Shown: positions 17,807 to 26,094, numbered from the stretch's first letter. The stretch is 64,000 bases of DNA from a virus (IMGVR_UViG_3300032050_000024:62001-126000), one strand, 5' to 3'. Made by a program: numbers and translations. Notes: generated by a model from the sequence alone, not told the origin.

Positions 17807-19468
17807 TTAAAGAGTTTCTAATCCACGTACATATACTTTACCGTAGAACTCTGGACGAACCACTTTCTTAGCGTAACGTGTCATAACACCTTTACGTGGA
17901 GTGAAATTAACTGGATCGTATACCAATGGAGTCATGATAAGTGGAATATACGGACTAAATACAGCACCTGTTTCAAGGAATTGACTTCCTCTGAAGCCCA
18001 TAAGGATGATGTTTTCTTTCATGTATGGGTTTTTGTATACCGTATAACGATTATTGATTGCACCAATTTTTTGAACACCGGCAGCAAATTCTAATTTAGT
18101 ACCATCTGTGTCTGCAGCAAATCCCGGGATAGACTCAAGAATAGTTGCTACTGCAGGAGATGTAACTAAGAAATTAGCACCACCACGTAATGTTTTTTGG
18201 TGAATCTTGTTACTTACTTTTTGAAGTTTAGTACCAAGAGTCTGGAACCATCCGCCTTGAGTGTTATAGAATCCACCATTCGTAGCAGTTTGTGCTAAGA
18301 AATTAGTACCTGTCCAAATTTCATTGTTAATAGCTGACCAATACTCAGTTGTTGGAGCTGCTGCAATCAACATATCAAGGATTTCAAGATCGATTTCCAT
18401 TGATACATACTCAGAAAGCATTGAAGTCAATTCAGCTTCAGCATCAATTGAGTGATAAGCGTTCAAATCTTGAGCAAACTCAGGTGTCCAAACTGCTTTC
18501 AACTTACGTGTTTTAGCAACGATTGGCTCTGATTGAAGCTCTAGGTTCAATTCTGGGATGTCAATATCTGTACCATCATCGATACCTGTATTAGCACCTG
18601 ATCCTTTAAATGGATTAGTATCTTCAAAATCACCTCTTGTAATATCAGTTGGTTGTTTGCTATATGTTACTGTATAATTAGCAGTACCATTTAAGTTTGC
18701 AGACGCTGAAACTACAAATTCAATTTTACCAGTTGACGCATTAAATTTAGTAAATGCAGGAACATTCATTGCAGTGGTTAAATTTGAACCAGATGCTAAT
18801 GTAAATGATCTAACTGCAGTTAAATCTGCGCTTGTTAATGAACCAGTTGATACATAAACAACTGAATATCCTGTTAATGCATTTGTATATGCAGAATCAA
18901 AATTAACTGAACCTGAACCTGCAGATGCAGCTGAAGCAGTTGTTGCAGCAACGCCAGTCGCAGTTGCATCATTAATTGAATACCCGAAACGACCTGCGCC
19001 ATAAAGACCTCCTGTTGGATCGCCAGTTGTATTAGTTACACCGAATAATGAATCATCAGATTCAGGTGAACCAAATGGATGCCCGTTAGTAGATACTGGA
19101 TCTGCTTGATCTGAAGTAAATCCTGGCTGAGCTGTACCATATTTAAAGTCTAAGTAAAATACTAGACCTGATGGCAAGTTCATTGGTTGTACTGATACAA
19201 ATTCTTTTGCAGCAAATTCAGCAAAGATACGACGTACCAATGGAAGTGCTACACCAGCCCACTCTTCAGATCCTTCTGCTGTACCTGTTTGTGAAGCTTC
19301 TTTTACTAATTGCCTTGCTTGGTTTTCAAGCAATTGAGCCATACCTGCTCTTTCTGTCTCATTTCTAAGACCTTCTAAAAGTCCTGTTCTTTCCCACTTT
19401 GCAACGGTTGCAACTGATGCAGCACGTTGAGAAGCGTCTGGACTTTGTAATAATGAATTTAAACTCAT
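17807..19468 (-). CDS. gp23: Major capsid protein (T4 gp23 family)
   Basis: 553 residues (T4 gp23 has 521). N-terminus MSLNSLLQSPDASQRAASVA and a helical pro-region with WERTGLLEGLRN, LLENQARQLVKEA; then the family block VALPLVRRIFAEFAAKEFVS and VQPMNLPSGLVFYLDFKYGT. Later landmarks are ARTKLKAVWTPEFAQDL-like sequence, ELTSMLSEYVSMEIDLEIL and GVMTRYAKKVVRPEFYGKVY near the end, all typical of the HK97-fold T4-type capsid. L-x-E sites in the first 65 residues could be where the gp21 protease removes the pro-region. AAAGGAG lies 8 nt before the ATG. An insertion rich in Ala/Ser/Gly/Thr (about residues 160-260) may be surface exposed. Confidence 0.95.
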   Translation of the reverse strand: MSLNSLLQSPDASQRAASVATVAKWERTGLLEGLRNETERAGMAQLLENQARQLVKEASQTGTAEGSEEWAGVALPLVRRIFAEFAAKEFVSVQPMNLPSGLVFYLDFKYGTAQPGFTSDQADPVSTNGHPFGSPESDDSLFGVTNTTGDPTGGLYGAGRFGYSINDATATGVAATTASAASAGSGSVNFDSAYTNALTGYSVVYVSTGSLTSADLTAVRSFTLASGSNLTTAMNVPAFTKFNASTGKIEFVVSASANLNGTANYTVTYSKQPTDITRGDFEDTNPFKGSGANTGIDDGTDIDIPELNLELQSEPIVAKTRKLKAVWTPEFAQDLNAYHSIDAEAELTSMLSEYVSMEIDLEILDMLIAAAPTTEYWSAINNEIWTGTNFLAQTATNGGFYNTQGGWFQTLGTKLQKVSNKIHQKTLRGGANFLVTSPAVATILESIPGFAADTDGTKLEFAAGVQKIGAINNRYTVYKNPYMKENIILMGFRGSQFLETGAVFSPYIPLIMTPLVYDPVNFTPRKGVMTRYAKKVVRPEFYGKVYVRGLETL

Positions 19469-19501
19469 CGTTTGTTCTCCTTTGTTTTTTTGTTTTTTAA
19501 A

Positions 19502-20563
19502 TTAAATTAATCCTGCCAATTTTTTCCAACGATTTGCCATTTCAAATCCTTCAGATAAAATTTGCGTTGTTTGTTGTGATGGGGCAGTGGTTCTATGTGG
19601 ACGAGATGCGGCTGATTCTTTAACCATTCTTCTTTTTTGAGTTGGTTTATTAAAGCTTTCAGCTAATGTAGCAAATACTAATTTTGCTTCTCGTGTTGAA
19701 ACTGCTCTATCAAAGTTTTCAATAACTTTCATTTTTTGACTTTCGTTCAATTCAAAGTTACGGAACAACTTGTTTGTATAAAGAAGTTTTGCATTAAGAA
19801 GATTAACTTCATTAATAACTGACTTAAGATACTTAACAGTTTTGTATGCTTCTTTAAGTTGTTGGTCTTGCTGGGCAACTGTAGCTTCTAATTCTTCATT
19901 TTCTTTAGCTAATAGTTCCGGATCTTGTTCAGTAGGCTCCGTTGCCATTTCTTCTTCGCGAAGGATTGCTTCAATGATTGAGTCAATTGATTCATTTGTA
20001 TAATCATACTCAGCATCCATTTCCATTCCTTCTGGAAGTTCTTCATCATACCCTTCCATAGCAGGTTCTGTAGTTGGTTCAGTCATTGGTTCATCCATAG
20101 ACGGTTCTGTTTCTTCTAATTCTCTAAGAATTTCTTCTAGATTTAGATCATCTTCTTCTGCACCCGCTTCCATTTCTTCATCACCCATTTCCATTTCTTC
20201 TGCACCCGCTTCCATTTCTTCATCGCCACCTAACATACCTGTTAAGTCATAATCTCCGTCATCATTAAAATCTAATCCGACGTTTACTGAAGTAGGGAAA
20301 TCTTCCATTCCAGCTTCTGCACCTGCTTCCATTCCAGCTTCTGCACCTGCTTCCATTCCAGCTTCTGCACCTGCTTCCATTCCAGCTTCTGCATCCATGT
20401 CCATTTCTTCATCTTCAATTTCTGCAATCAATTTCGAGTGAAGCATACTTTCTAAACGTGGAGCGAAAGCTTCTTGTAATGCAATTTTTGCGTTTGCTAA
20501 TGCTGTTTCTTTAACTGCTTTAGCATCAGCGATTGCTTGTTTTAGCAAATCTGATTTTGCCAT
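19502..20563 (-). CDS. Prohead core scaffold protein, gp22-like
   Basis: 353 residues, very acidic. Helical N-terminus (MAKSDLLKQAIADAKAVKET), an acidic repeat region of EAGAEAGM units (about residues 55-90), more Glu/Asp/Met-rich sequence to about residue 210, then a coiled coil (LAKENEELEATVAQQDQQL) and a basic C-terminal tail with RMVKESAASRPHRTT. Position immediately upstream of the capsid gene, acidity and a helical C-terminal half fit the T4 gp22 scaffold, which forms the prohead core and is degraded by gp21. Several L-x-E sites are available. AAGGAG lies 7 nt before the ATG. Confidence 0.8.
   Translation of the reverse strand: MAKSDLLKQAIADAKAVKETALANAKIALQEAFAPRLESMLHSKLIAEIEDEEMDMDAEAGMEAGAEAGMEAGAEAGMEAGAEAGMEDFPTSVNVGLDFNDDGDYDLTGMLGGDEEMEAGAEEMEMGDEEMEAGAEEDDLNLEEILRELEETEPSMDEPMTEPTTEPAMEGYDEELPEGMEMDAEYDYTNESIDSIIEAILREEEMATEPTEQDPELLAKENEELEATVAQQDQQLKEAYKTVKYLKSVINEVNLLNAKLLYTNKLFRNFELNESQKMKVIENFDRAVSTREAKLVFATLAESFNKPTQKRRMVKESAASRPHRTTAPSQQTTQILSEGFEMANRWKKLAGLI
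20307..20394 (-). repeat. 24-nt tandem repeat in scaffold gene
   Basis: Unit ATTCCAGCTTCTGCACCTGC plus TTCC (plus strand) occurs three full times (20307, 20331, 20355) and once in part (20379). It encodes GMEAGAEA. Near-perfect identity implies recent slippage expansion. Confidence 0.9.
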
Positions 20564-20701
20564 ACTAGTTCTCCTTAAATTTTGTTTTTTGGAAATAAGA
20601 TTATTTGTAAATCTTAATAAGAATAAATATTGTTATATTAACGCTATATAAAGAAAGAATAGCGTATTCTACAATAAATATAACAATGATTGAAAAAACA
20701 G
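20564..20701 (-). promoter_or_regulatory. Scaffold/capsid promoter region with two late-promoter-like motifs and a hairpin
   Basis: Noncoding leader upstream of the scaffold gene. Reading the minus strand it holds TTATATTTATTGTAG (about 20674-20686), then an inverted repeat ACGCTAT/ATAGCGT (20641-20647 with 20659-20665), then ACAATATTTATTCTTATTAAG (about 20613-20630), and finally AAGGAG before the start. Two promoter motifs and a leader hairpin suggest high or layered expression of scaffold and capsid. Confidence 0.55.
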
Positions 20702-20734
20702 TAAAAAAGTCCTAACTTTTTATAGTTAAGACTT
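20702..20734 (-). terminator. Terminator after the bS21 gene
   Basis: Minus strand stem AAGTCTTAAC/GTTAGGACTT (10 bp with one T-G wobble), 8-nt loop, then TTTTTT. It separates the prohead-core operon from scaffold/capsid. Confidence 0.75.
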
Positions 20735-20754
20735 AAAATTTCTTAAAAATTTAT

Positions 20755-21000
20755 TTAATCTCTATGTAAATCTTTTATTTTTTGAATATAACGAGCGTCA
20801 ATTAATTGTTTTCTACGTTTAACACATGGCTTAGTAAAAGTTTTATTATCTTTAATTTTTTCTAAAACTCCAGAGGATTTTACTTTTCTTTTAAAAATTT
20901 TCATTGCTTGTGCAAAATCTTCTCGTGTTGATCCTACTACATTTACGGCCGTAGCGTGGCCTGGTACAATTGCTTTGTGTTGTTTCTGTTTTTTACTCAT
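20755..21000 (-). CDS. rpsU: Phage-encoded ribosomal protein bS21
   Basis: 81 residues. After a 22-residue basic N-terminal extension come VVGSTREDFAQAMKIFKRKV, KSSGVLEKIKDNKTFTKPCV and KRRKQLIDARYIQKI: the bS21 pattern of an acidic helix with 'A(L/M)(K/R)xFKRKxxxSG(V/K)L', 'xxY/FxKPxxxRKxxxxxA', and a basic helix. bS21 binds the 30S platform close to the anti-Shine-Dalgarno end of 16S rRNA. Virus-encoded bS21 is known from aquatic phages. No Shine-Dalgarno precedes this gene, unlike the scaffold, capsid and protease genes around it. It is the last gene of the portal-to-protease series and just upstream of scaffold/capsid. Confidence 0.88.
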   Translation of the reverse strand: MSKKQKQHKAIVPGHATAVNVVGSTREDFAQAMKIFKRKVKSSGVLEKIKDNKTFTKPCVKRRKQLIDARYIQKIKDLHRD

Positions 21001-21010
21001 ATATAAATTA

Positions 21011-21514
21011 TTAAATTTTTCTTATTGTACGTTTTATAGGAGCTGGTGCTGCAGTTTGTTCACCTCTTACTTTGAACTTAAATGCTGATAATTCTAAACG
21101 CTGTGCAAAATAGCCTTGAATTCGTTGTGCATCTTTTTCTGGATCTTCTCCTAATCTAAAATAAAAATAACCATTTTTTCCATTTTTAGATATAGTTCTT
21201 TTAATTATAGTAAAACCTTTTTTTTCAGCCCATGCTTTGATGTCATCAGAAACTTCTTGTGCTTGCGCTGGATCTTTAATAGCATATACTACGCCACCTT
21301 GATATTCGTCAATTCCGTTAATCAATTTGGCTTCATCAACAATTTCTTCATCAATTGTTTTGTTAATTGCAGTTCTGCGTTTTTTTAAGTATTTATCCGT
21401 TTTATCCGTTTTGCCATCGTTATTAATATCAGAATCTTCTTTACCAACAGCATCCATTTTTGATTCTGCTAATCCAAAAAATTCTCGATATAATTTTTTA
21501 AGCGTATTCATCAT
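21011..21514 (-). CDS. Prohead-region protein with EF-hand-like loop, unknown
   Basis: 167 residues. N-terminus MMNTLKKLYREFFGLAESKM resembles the short amphipathic leaders of head-core proteins. DSDINNDGKTDKTDKYLKKR (about residues 28-47) is a D-x-N-x-D-G-x-x-D calcium-loop-like motif. The C-terminal half is a small alpha/beta domain (GGVVYAIKDPAQAQEVSDDI, GFTIIKRTIS, GYFYFRLG). No enzyme motif. It lies between protease-region genes and bS21 and is likely part of the prohead core, inferred from position. AAAGGTAAGT precedes the ATG. Confidence 0.7.
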   Translation of the reverse strand: MMNTLKKLYREFFGLAESKMDAVGKEDSDINNDGKTDKTDKYLKKRRTAINKTIDEEIVDEAKLINGIDEYQGGVVYAIKDPAQAQEVSDDIKAWAEKKGFTIIKRTISKNGKNGYFYFRLGEDPEKDAQRIQGYFAQRLELSAFKFKVRGEQTAAPAPIKRTIRKI

Positions 21515-21554
21515 ACTTACCTTTATTATAATAAATTAATTTATAATGTCCAAA

Positions 21555-21962
21555 TTAACGAACATCATAATATTTACTTAACCCTTCCCTAATATCTTCA
21601 CACGCAGCTTCCATTCTACGTTCGTTAATCATTACTTCATTAGCACATTTTTGCATTTCAGCCATGGCTTTATTTACATATTCTAAGTGTCGTTTAGCAG
21701 ATACTTTTTCTACTACATCATCATCAGACTCAGTAATCATTCTTCCTGCAGTTTCGACTATTTTAGAAATTTGTTCAACAGCCATTTTTAGTCGTTCGCC
21801 ACGTGCACGCAATGTTTCAGTCATTGCAGAAAACGAATTTAATCCTTCTGCAAACGCTCGTTTTTCTTCAAGAGATAATGGTTGCGGTTGTTCTCCAAAT
21901 ACCGTTTCTTTTTGTTGTTTTTCGTATAATAAATCTCGTAATGTTTGTAATTTGCTTTTCAT
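21555..21962 (-). CDS. Helical prohead-core candidate
   Basis: 135 residues, almost wholly helical: MKSKLQTLRDLLYEKQQKET, LSLEEKRAFAEGLNSF, then ALxARGERLKMAVEQISKIV-type heptads and NKAMAEMQKCANEVMINERR. Lies 3 nt after the prohead protease gene and is preceded by AGGATATAA. In T4 the genes around gp21 (67, 68, 22) encode small head-core proteins; this could be a counterpart, but no sequence signature proves it. Confidence 0.65.
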   Translation of the reverse strand: MKSKLQTLRDLLYEKQQKETVFGEQPQPLSLEEKRAFAEGLNSFSAMTETLRARGERLKMAVEQISKIVETAGRMITESDDDVVEKVSAKRHLEYVNKAMAEMQKCANEVMINERRMEAACEDIREGLSKYYDVR

Positions 21963-21965
21963 TTT

Positions 21966-22595
21966 TTATATCCTACATTTTCCATCTTCACATAATATTG
22001 ATGTAATGATGCTGTTTACGTTAGCGTATTTATTTATTGTTATATTTTTATTTGTTGATTCATTCATCTTTGTAGGCCGCATAAAAGCTCCATGTGTTGA
22101 AGGATTTGAAACGAAGTCCCAACAAATTAATTCAAAATCTTCTTGTACTTCTACTACGCCTTCATTACGTAATTCTTTAACAGAACCTAATCCTCTACTA
22201 GATATACCTAATGTAATACCAGCTTTAAAAAGTGATTTTAAAATATTACCTGACGGGGTATCTAAAATTTGAACAGCTCCGCATAAATCATCACCTTTCC
22301 ACCATATTTTTAAAACATTATGTGAAACGTTATTCAAGTTAACAACAGATGATTCTGGATGATCTAATTCTCCTAATGCTCTATGTTGATCAATATATTC
22401 TTTTTGATATCGATTACATTCTCGTTCTAAAATACGTTTAGGATATACTCTTCCATTTTGATTTTTTGCACCTGCTCTTTGTAAAACTCCTTGCACAACA
22501 AAACCGCCAGGTATTCCATATGCAGCACCAGATTGTTCATTTAATGAACCTACGGGTTTGAATGGCATATATTCTACTATTAACGCTTTTGACAT
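21966..22595 (-). CDS. gp21: Prohead core protease (T4 gp21 family)
   Basis: 209 residues (T4 gp21 has 212). Serine protease of the herpesvirus-assemblin-like fold. Family motifs: GVLQRAGAKNQNGRVYPKRI (36-55), RALGELDHPESS with likely catalytic His79, and GITLGISSRGLGSV with the catalytic Ser at 132 or 133; ELICWDFVSNPSTHGAFM closes the domain. It matures the prohead by cleaving scaffold, capsid and packaged internal proteins after L-x-E or I-x-E in T4. TTAGGAG precedes the start. Placed directly after the 244-residue gene, one base between them. Its presence matters for interpreting the leader-bearing array at 57-64 kb. Confidence 0.92.
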   Translation of the reverse strand: MSKALIVEYMPFKPVGSLNEQSGAAYGIPGGFVVQGVLQRAGAKNQNGRVYPKRILERECNRYQKEYIDQHRALGELDHPESSVVNLNNVSHNVLKIWWKGDDLCGAVQILDTPSGNILKSLFKAGITLGISSRGLGSVKELRNEGVVEVQEDFELICWDFVSNPSTHGAFMRPTKMNESTNKNITINKYANVNSIITSILCEDGKCRI

Positions 22596-22596
22596 A

Positions 22597-23331
22597 TTAT
22601 TCTCCTAATGCTCTTACTCGTTCTGAAATTTTTATTAATCGTTCTGAAATTTTTGTTAATGCAGTATTTACAGATTTTCCATAGCCGTCTCGAGCCATTC
22701 CAGATTCTGTTTTTAATCTTGCTGTATTTGAAACTAGTTCTTCAACTTGGCGTAAACGTTTAGCTACTTCTTTAATAGTATGTTTTATTTTTGATTCTGG
22801 AGTTATTTTTGGATCACCAGTAGCAAATTGTTTATATGACTCTATAAGTTGTTCGTATTTTGATTCCATCATTTCATGAACTTGATTTCTTTTTTTAATT
22901 CCAGACCAATCATATTCTACATCAAAATCTTCATGCATATCTGCAGATCTATCATCAAATTTTTTATATTTTTTTGCAAATGGAACAGATGGATATTGAT
23001 ATTTTGCATGTTGCCATTTAGCATCATCAGAATATGCAAATTTATCCATATATTCTTCTTGATCTGATTCAGGCCGTTGTGATTGTCCAGGTTTATATGT
23101 TGCCGGGGTTCGAACAGATTCGTGAACTCGTTCATAACCTAAAACTTCAACGGTATCATCATCTGCCGGAGAGAATGCATTTGGGGTCATATATGCACCT
23201 GCACCTCCTGAAGTAGAAATTTCATCCAATTCTTCTTCTGTTAATTCATTATTAGCAATACGATTAACAATATCATCAGTTTTATCGATAGCTTCAAATG
23301 CTTCTTCTATTTGTTGTAAGAATGTTTTCAT
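22597..23331 (-). CDS. Helical head-region protein, unknown
   Basis: 244 residues. Opens MKTFLQQIEEAFEAIDKTDD, similar in style to head-core targeting leaders, then NELTEEELDEISTSGGAGAY with MTPNAFSP, a segment I associate with phage head-region proteins of this type. The middle is charged and Tyr-rich (AKYQYPSVPFAKKYKKF). The C-terminal 90 residues are a coiled coil (EVAKRLRQVEELVSNTARLK). Overlaps the upstream gene by 4 nt (ATGA) and precedes the protease. Function unassigned; a core or portal-associated role is plausible. Confidence 0.7.
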   Translation of the reverse strand: MKTFLQQIEEAFEAIDKTDDIVNRIANNELTEEELDEISTSGGAGAYMTPNAFSPADDDTVEVLGYERVHESVRTPATYKPGQSQRPESDQEEYMDKFAYSDDAKWQHAKYQYPSVPFAKKYKKFDDRSADMHEDFDVEYDWSGIKKRNQVHEMMESKYEQLIESYKQFATGDPKITPESKIKHTIKEVAKRLRQVEELVSNTARLKTESGMARDGYGKSVNTALTKISERLIKISERVRALGE

Positions 23332-24182
23332 TTGTGTATCTCATTTAATTCATCAACCAAATCCATATATCTCATTAGGTTTAATATATGAGATTCTTTT
23401 AATCGTTTAATTGTTTCTACATTGCAAAGCATTTCTGAAAGTTTTTCTACTTTAATTTTTACAACTTTATCTGTAATATGTTTTGACTGTTCAAAAAGTT
23501 GTTTTTTAATTGTAGGTATAACTTTTTGAACATAATTACGTAATGCTTCAGTATCGTTAACATGCGTAATATATTTGTTTAATAGTTGTTTTTGAGATTC
23601 AGACAATATTTCTGAATATGTACTATTAAATTTATCAACAAGTAATTTATATGTTAATAAACGAACATCTTTTGGTTGTTTAGAAAATGTTTCTAGTATT
23701 GGATCTTTTGGTTGAGTTTGTTTTGACTTTGGCATTGCATGTTCTAATAAAACTGATTTACATTGCATTAATTGTTTTGGATTATCAGTTTCTTCATATT
23801 CAAATAACATGTAAATTGAAGCTAATTCTTTATAGTTATTTATATGAATTTTAGACATATTTTCAAAAACAAAGTTTTCAGAAATTTCTTTAACTAAGTT
23901 ATATTTTTGTCTATTTAAAACAGTTCGATTCAATTTTTTATGCGTATCTTTAACCGTACGAATAAAATCTAAAGCTCGAGCTTCTGTTTTATGTTGTTCT
24001 TTTATTAATGCATTATACAATTGTAATTCTTTAGATAATTCAGTATTTTTACCAAAATATTTTTTTATAATGTCTATAGTTGTAGATTTATCTGAAGTTA
24101 ATGTTTCTGAAGTTAGTTTACGTACTAACATTTCAAACAATATGCCGGTGTTTTTGTATTTTGAATGTTTTAATTTTTTCAT
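23328..24182 (-). CDS. Helical protein downstream of portal, unknown
   Basis: 284 residues from the ATG at 24182; an in-frame TTG two codons earlier is less likely. Begins MKKLKHSKYKNTGILFEMLV and is all-helical, Lys/Leu-rich throughout (ELQLYNALIKEQHKTEARAL, EILSESQKQLLNKYITHVND). 'KYKNTGILFEMLVRKLT' is a recognisable opening of a conserved protein found next to portal genes of T4-like aquatic phages, function unknown. Lies between portal and the 244-residue gene, overlapping the latter by 4 nt. Possibly a scaffold or portal-vertex factor. Confidence 0.7.
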   Translation of the reverse strand: MKKLKHSKYKNTGILFEMLVRKLTSETLTSDKSTTIDIIKKYFGKNTELSKELQLYNALIKEQHKTEARALDFIRTVKDTHKKLNRTVLNRQKYNLVKEISENFVFENMSKIHINNYKELASIYMLFEYEETDNPKQLMQCKSVLLEHAMPKSKQTQPKDPILETFSKQPKDVRLLTYKLLVDKFNSTYSEILSESQKQLLNKYITHVNDTEALRNYVQKVIPTIKKQLFEQSKHITDKVVKIKVEKLSEMLCNVETIKRLKESHILNLMRYMDLVDELNEIHK

Positions 24183-24202
24183 ATCCAATATGATATTTTT
24201 AA

Positions 24203-24211
24203 AATAAATAT
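24203..24211 (-). promoter_or_regulatory. Late-promoter-like motif downstream of portal
   Basis: Minus strand reads ACATATTTATTTTAAAAATATC, about 20-30 nt before the start at 24182, beginning right at the portal stop codon. Confidence 0.5.
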
Positions 24212-24212
24212 G

Positions 24213-26051
24213 TTACAAAATATTATTCTCATCTAATAAAGTCCCCGTATCAATATCGGTTTCTTTATTAGGTGTAATTGATTCTAATATTATTTTAGAT
24301 GATTTATCAAATTTTGTATTTTTTTGCATAGTTTTTAAAACATTCTCTTGAGCTAAATCTAATTTTCTTTCTCGAGAAGGATTCGGTAAAAATGCAGATT
24401 TTTGATTTTCAGAATCAAAATCTTGATCAATTTGTTTTTTACCTGTAGGATCCCATCCGAATGCATTTTTATGTTGTCCAAATTTGATGCCTTCTTTTGG
24501 ACGACCTCCTTTATCTTTTTCTTCAACTTCATTAGAACTCATATGCATTGAAGCTAAGTCGTGTGGAGTACCATATGACACACCGGTAATTGCTGGATCA
24601 TTTCCTTCTTGTTCAAGTTGGTTTTGTCGGAATCTTAATTTTAAATCTTCAATAACATTGTTACGTTCTTGCAACCATTGATCTTCTGACATATTAAATA
24701 TAAATTCATATATGTATTTGTCGGAAACTAATTTACTATCTTTCATTGCAGTTGCTAATGTCATTTTTTCAGTCATTAATGCAACTTTTTGTTGGTCATA
24801 TACAATTGATGGTGCCGTTAATTCTAATTCAAATCCAACTAAGTCTGCACCATCATAACCTTGTGCATATAAATGTATAATTGCAATTTTATGAAGTTCT
24901 GAAACAACTATTTTTTGTATTCGTTCAATTGTTCTAGCAAAACGAATATCCATGGATGCTAATGTAGTTTTTCCTTCAACAGCTTCAGCATATCCTAAAA
25001 ATGGTTTAGGAATTTTAAGTGCAGCCATCATTTTGTCTTTAACGTAATTGATGTCATCAATTCCTGTAAAAGTCATACCTGGTAGGGTATCAATTGATGT
25101 TTGTGAACTACCACCTCGTACTGGTAAATAATAATCTTCCAACATGTTGTTGAGATTAAATTTTAAATTGTAATTACCAGTTTGTTGATCAACGTGAGGA
25201 ATTTTTTTCATTTTATTGATAACTTGTTCCATGAAAGTATCTACTTCATTAGGCGGAATATTACCAATATCAATTTTAAAAATACGTTTTTCTGGAGCTC
25301 GCATTATTCTGTGAATAAGCATTGCATCTTCAAGCATTGTTAATTTTTGAAATTCTTTACGTCCTCCTTCTAACATTGATTTACCATATGGTAAAAAGTT
25401 TGCATCAGATAACATGCGAAAATGTGCAACTTCAAAAACATCATACATTAAATTAGGACTTGAAGCATGTCGAAATTTAATTTTATATTCACCAGTTTCT
25501 TCATCAAATTCTTCCCAACGTTCTACTTCATAACTAGAAAAAGGGCGTGCATTAATTACTCCTAATTCTTCTGCAATATCTAATTTTAAAAAGAAATCTC
25601 CATATTTAGTTAAATTTCTAATCCATGGCCAAAGGTTAAATTCGATATTTAGAACATCATAAAATAAATTATAAAGTATTTTTTGTATGTTTGAATTTCC
25701 AGCTTTAATAGTTAAAATATCTCCAAATTGATCTGCAAGAGTTGATTCATCTGCATAAATATCTAATGCTGCACTAATAATAGGATCTTTATCCATCATT
25801 TCATAGTCAGTATATAACTGCATACGATTTTGATGCATATAATAGTTAGAATCATATCCACCCATTCCTCCTACGCGATGGCGATTAGAACCATGTAAAC
25901 GTGTATATCTATCAGCAACTTTTGTTTGATTTAGATTACCAAAAGATTGTAAACGGTTTGTGTCTACTACTTTAAGACGATCTTTACCATATGCACGTAC
26001 AATTACATTGGTAGCAAATAAATTCTGTAGTCGTTTTCTTAATGATGCCAT
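24213..26051 (-). CDS. gp20: Portal vertex protein (T4 gp20 family)
   Basis: 612 residues (T4 gp20 has 524). Typical portal features: YTDYEMMDKDPIISAALDIY near residue 80, DESTLADQFGDILTI, IEFNLWPWIRNLTKYGDFFL (wing/crown region), MLEDYYLPVRGGSSQTSIDT followed by LPG and a DDINYVKDKMMAALKIPKPF helix, and ARTIERIQKIVVSELHKIAI in the stem/clip area. Twelve copies form the DNA entry ring and dock the terminase. The C-terminal 100 residues are charged and low-complexity (NEVEEKDKGGRPKEGIKFGQ). No Shine-Dalgarno is visible (ATTAAAAAAATATG), a contrast with the capsid gene. Confidence 0.94.
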   Translation of the reverse strand: MASLRKRLQNLFATNVIVRAYGKDRLKVVDTNRLQSFGNLNQTKVADRYTRLHGSNRHRVGGMGGYDSNYYMHQNRMQLYTDYEMMDKDPIISAALDIYADESTLADQFGDILTIKAGNSNIQKILYNLFYDVLNIEFNLWPWIRNLTKYGDFFLKLDIAEELGVINARPFSSYEVERWEEFDEETGEYKIKFRHASSPNLMYDVFEVAHFRMLSDANFLPYGKSMLEGGRKEFQKLTMLEDAMLIHRIMRAPEKRIFKIDIGNIPPNEVDTFMEQVINKMKKIPHVDQQTGNYNLKFNLNNMLEDYYLPVRGGSSQTSIDTLPGMTFTGIDDINYVKDKMMAALKIPKPFLGYAEAVEGKTTLASMDIRFARTIERIQKIVVSELHKIAIIHLYAQGYDGADLVGFELELTAPSIVYDQQKVALMTEKMTLATAMKDSKLVSDKYIYEFIFNMSEDQWLQERNNVIEDLKLRFRQNQLEQEGNDPAITGVSYGTPHDLASMHMSSNEVEEKDKGGRPKEGIKFGQHKNAFGWDPTGKKQIDQDFDSENQKSAFLPNPSRERKLDLAQENVLKTMQKNTKFDKSSKIILESITPNKETDIDTGTLLDENNIL

Positions 26052-26061
26052 ATTTTTTTAA

Positions 26062-26069
26062 TATAAATA
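26062..26069 (-). promoter_or_regulatory. Late-promoter-like motif upstream of portal
   Basis: Minus strand reads AGTTATATTTATATTAAAAAAATATG, motif about 10-18 nt from the portal start codon. Confidence 0.6.
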
Positions 26070-26094
26070 TAACTAATTAAAGAACCAAGCTGTT

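Noticed and set aside
20640-20670. tRNA-like hairpin (ACGCTAT/ATAGCGT)
   Set aside because: Only one short stem is present; no T-loop, anticodon arm or 70-90 nt cloverleaf can be drawn. No tRNA was found elsewhere by eye.
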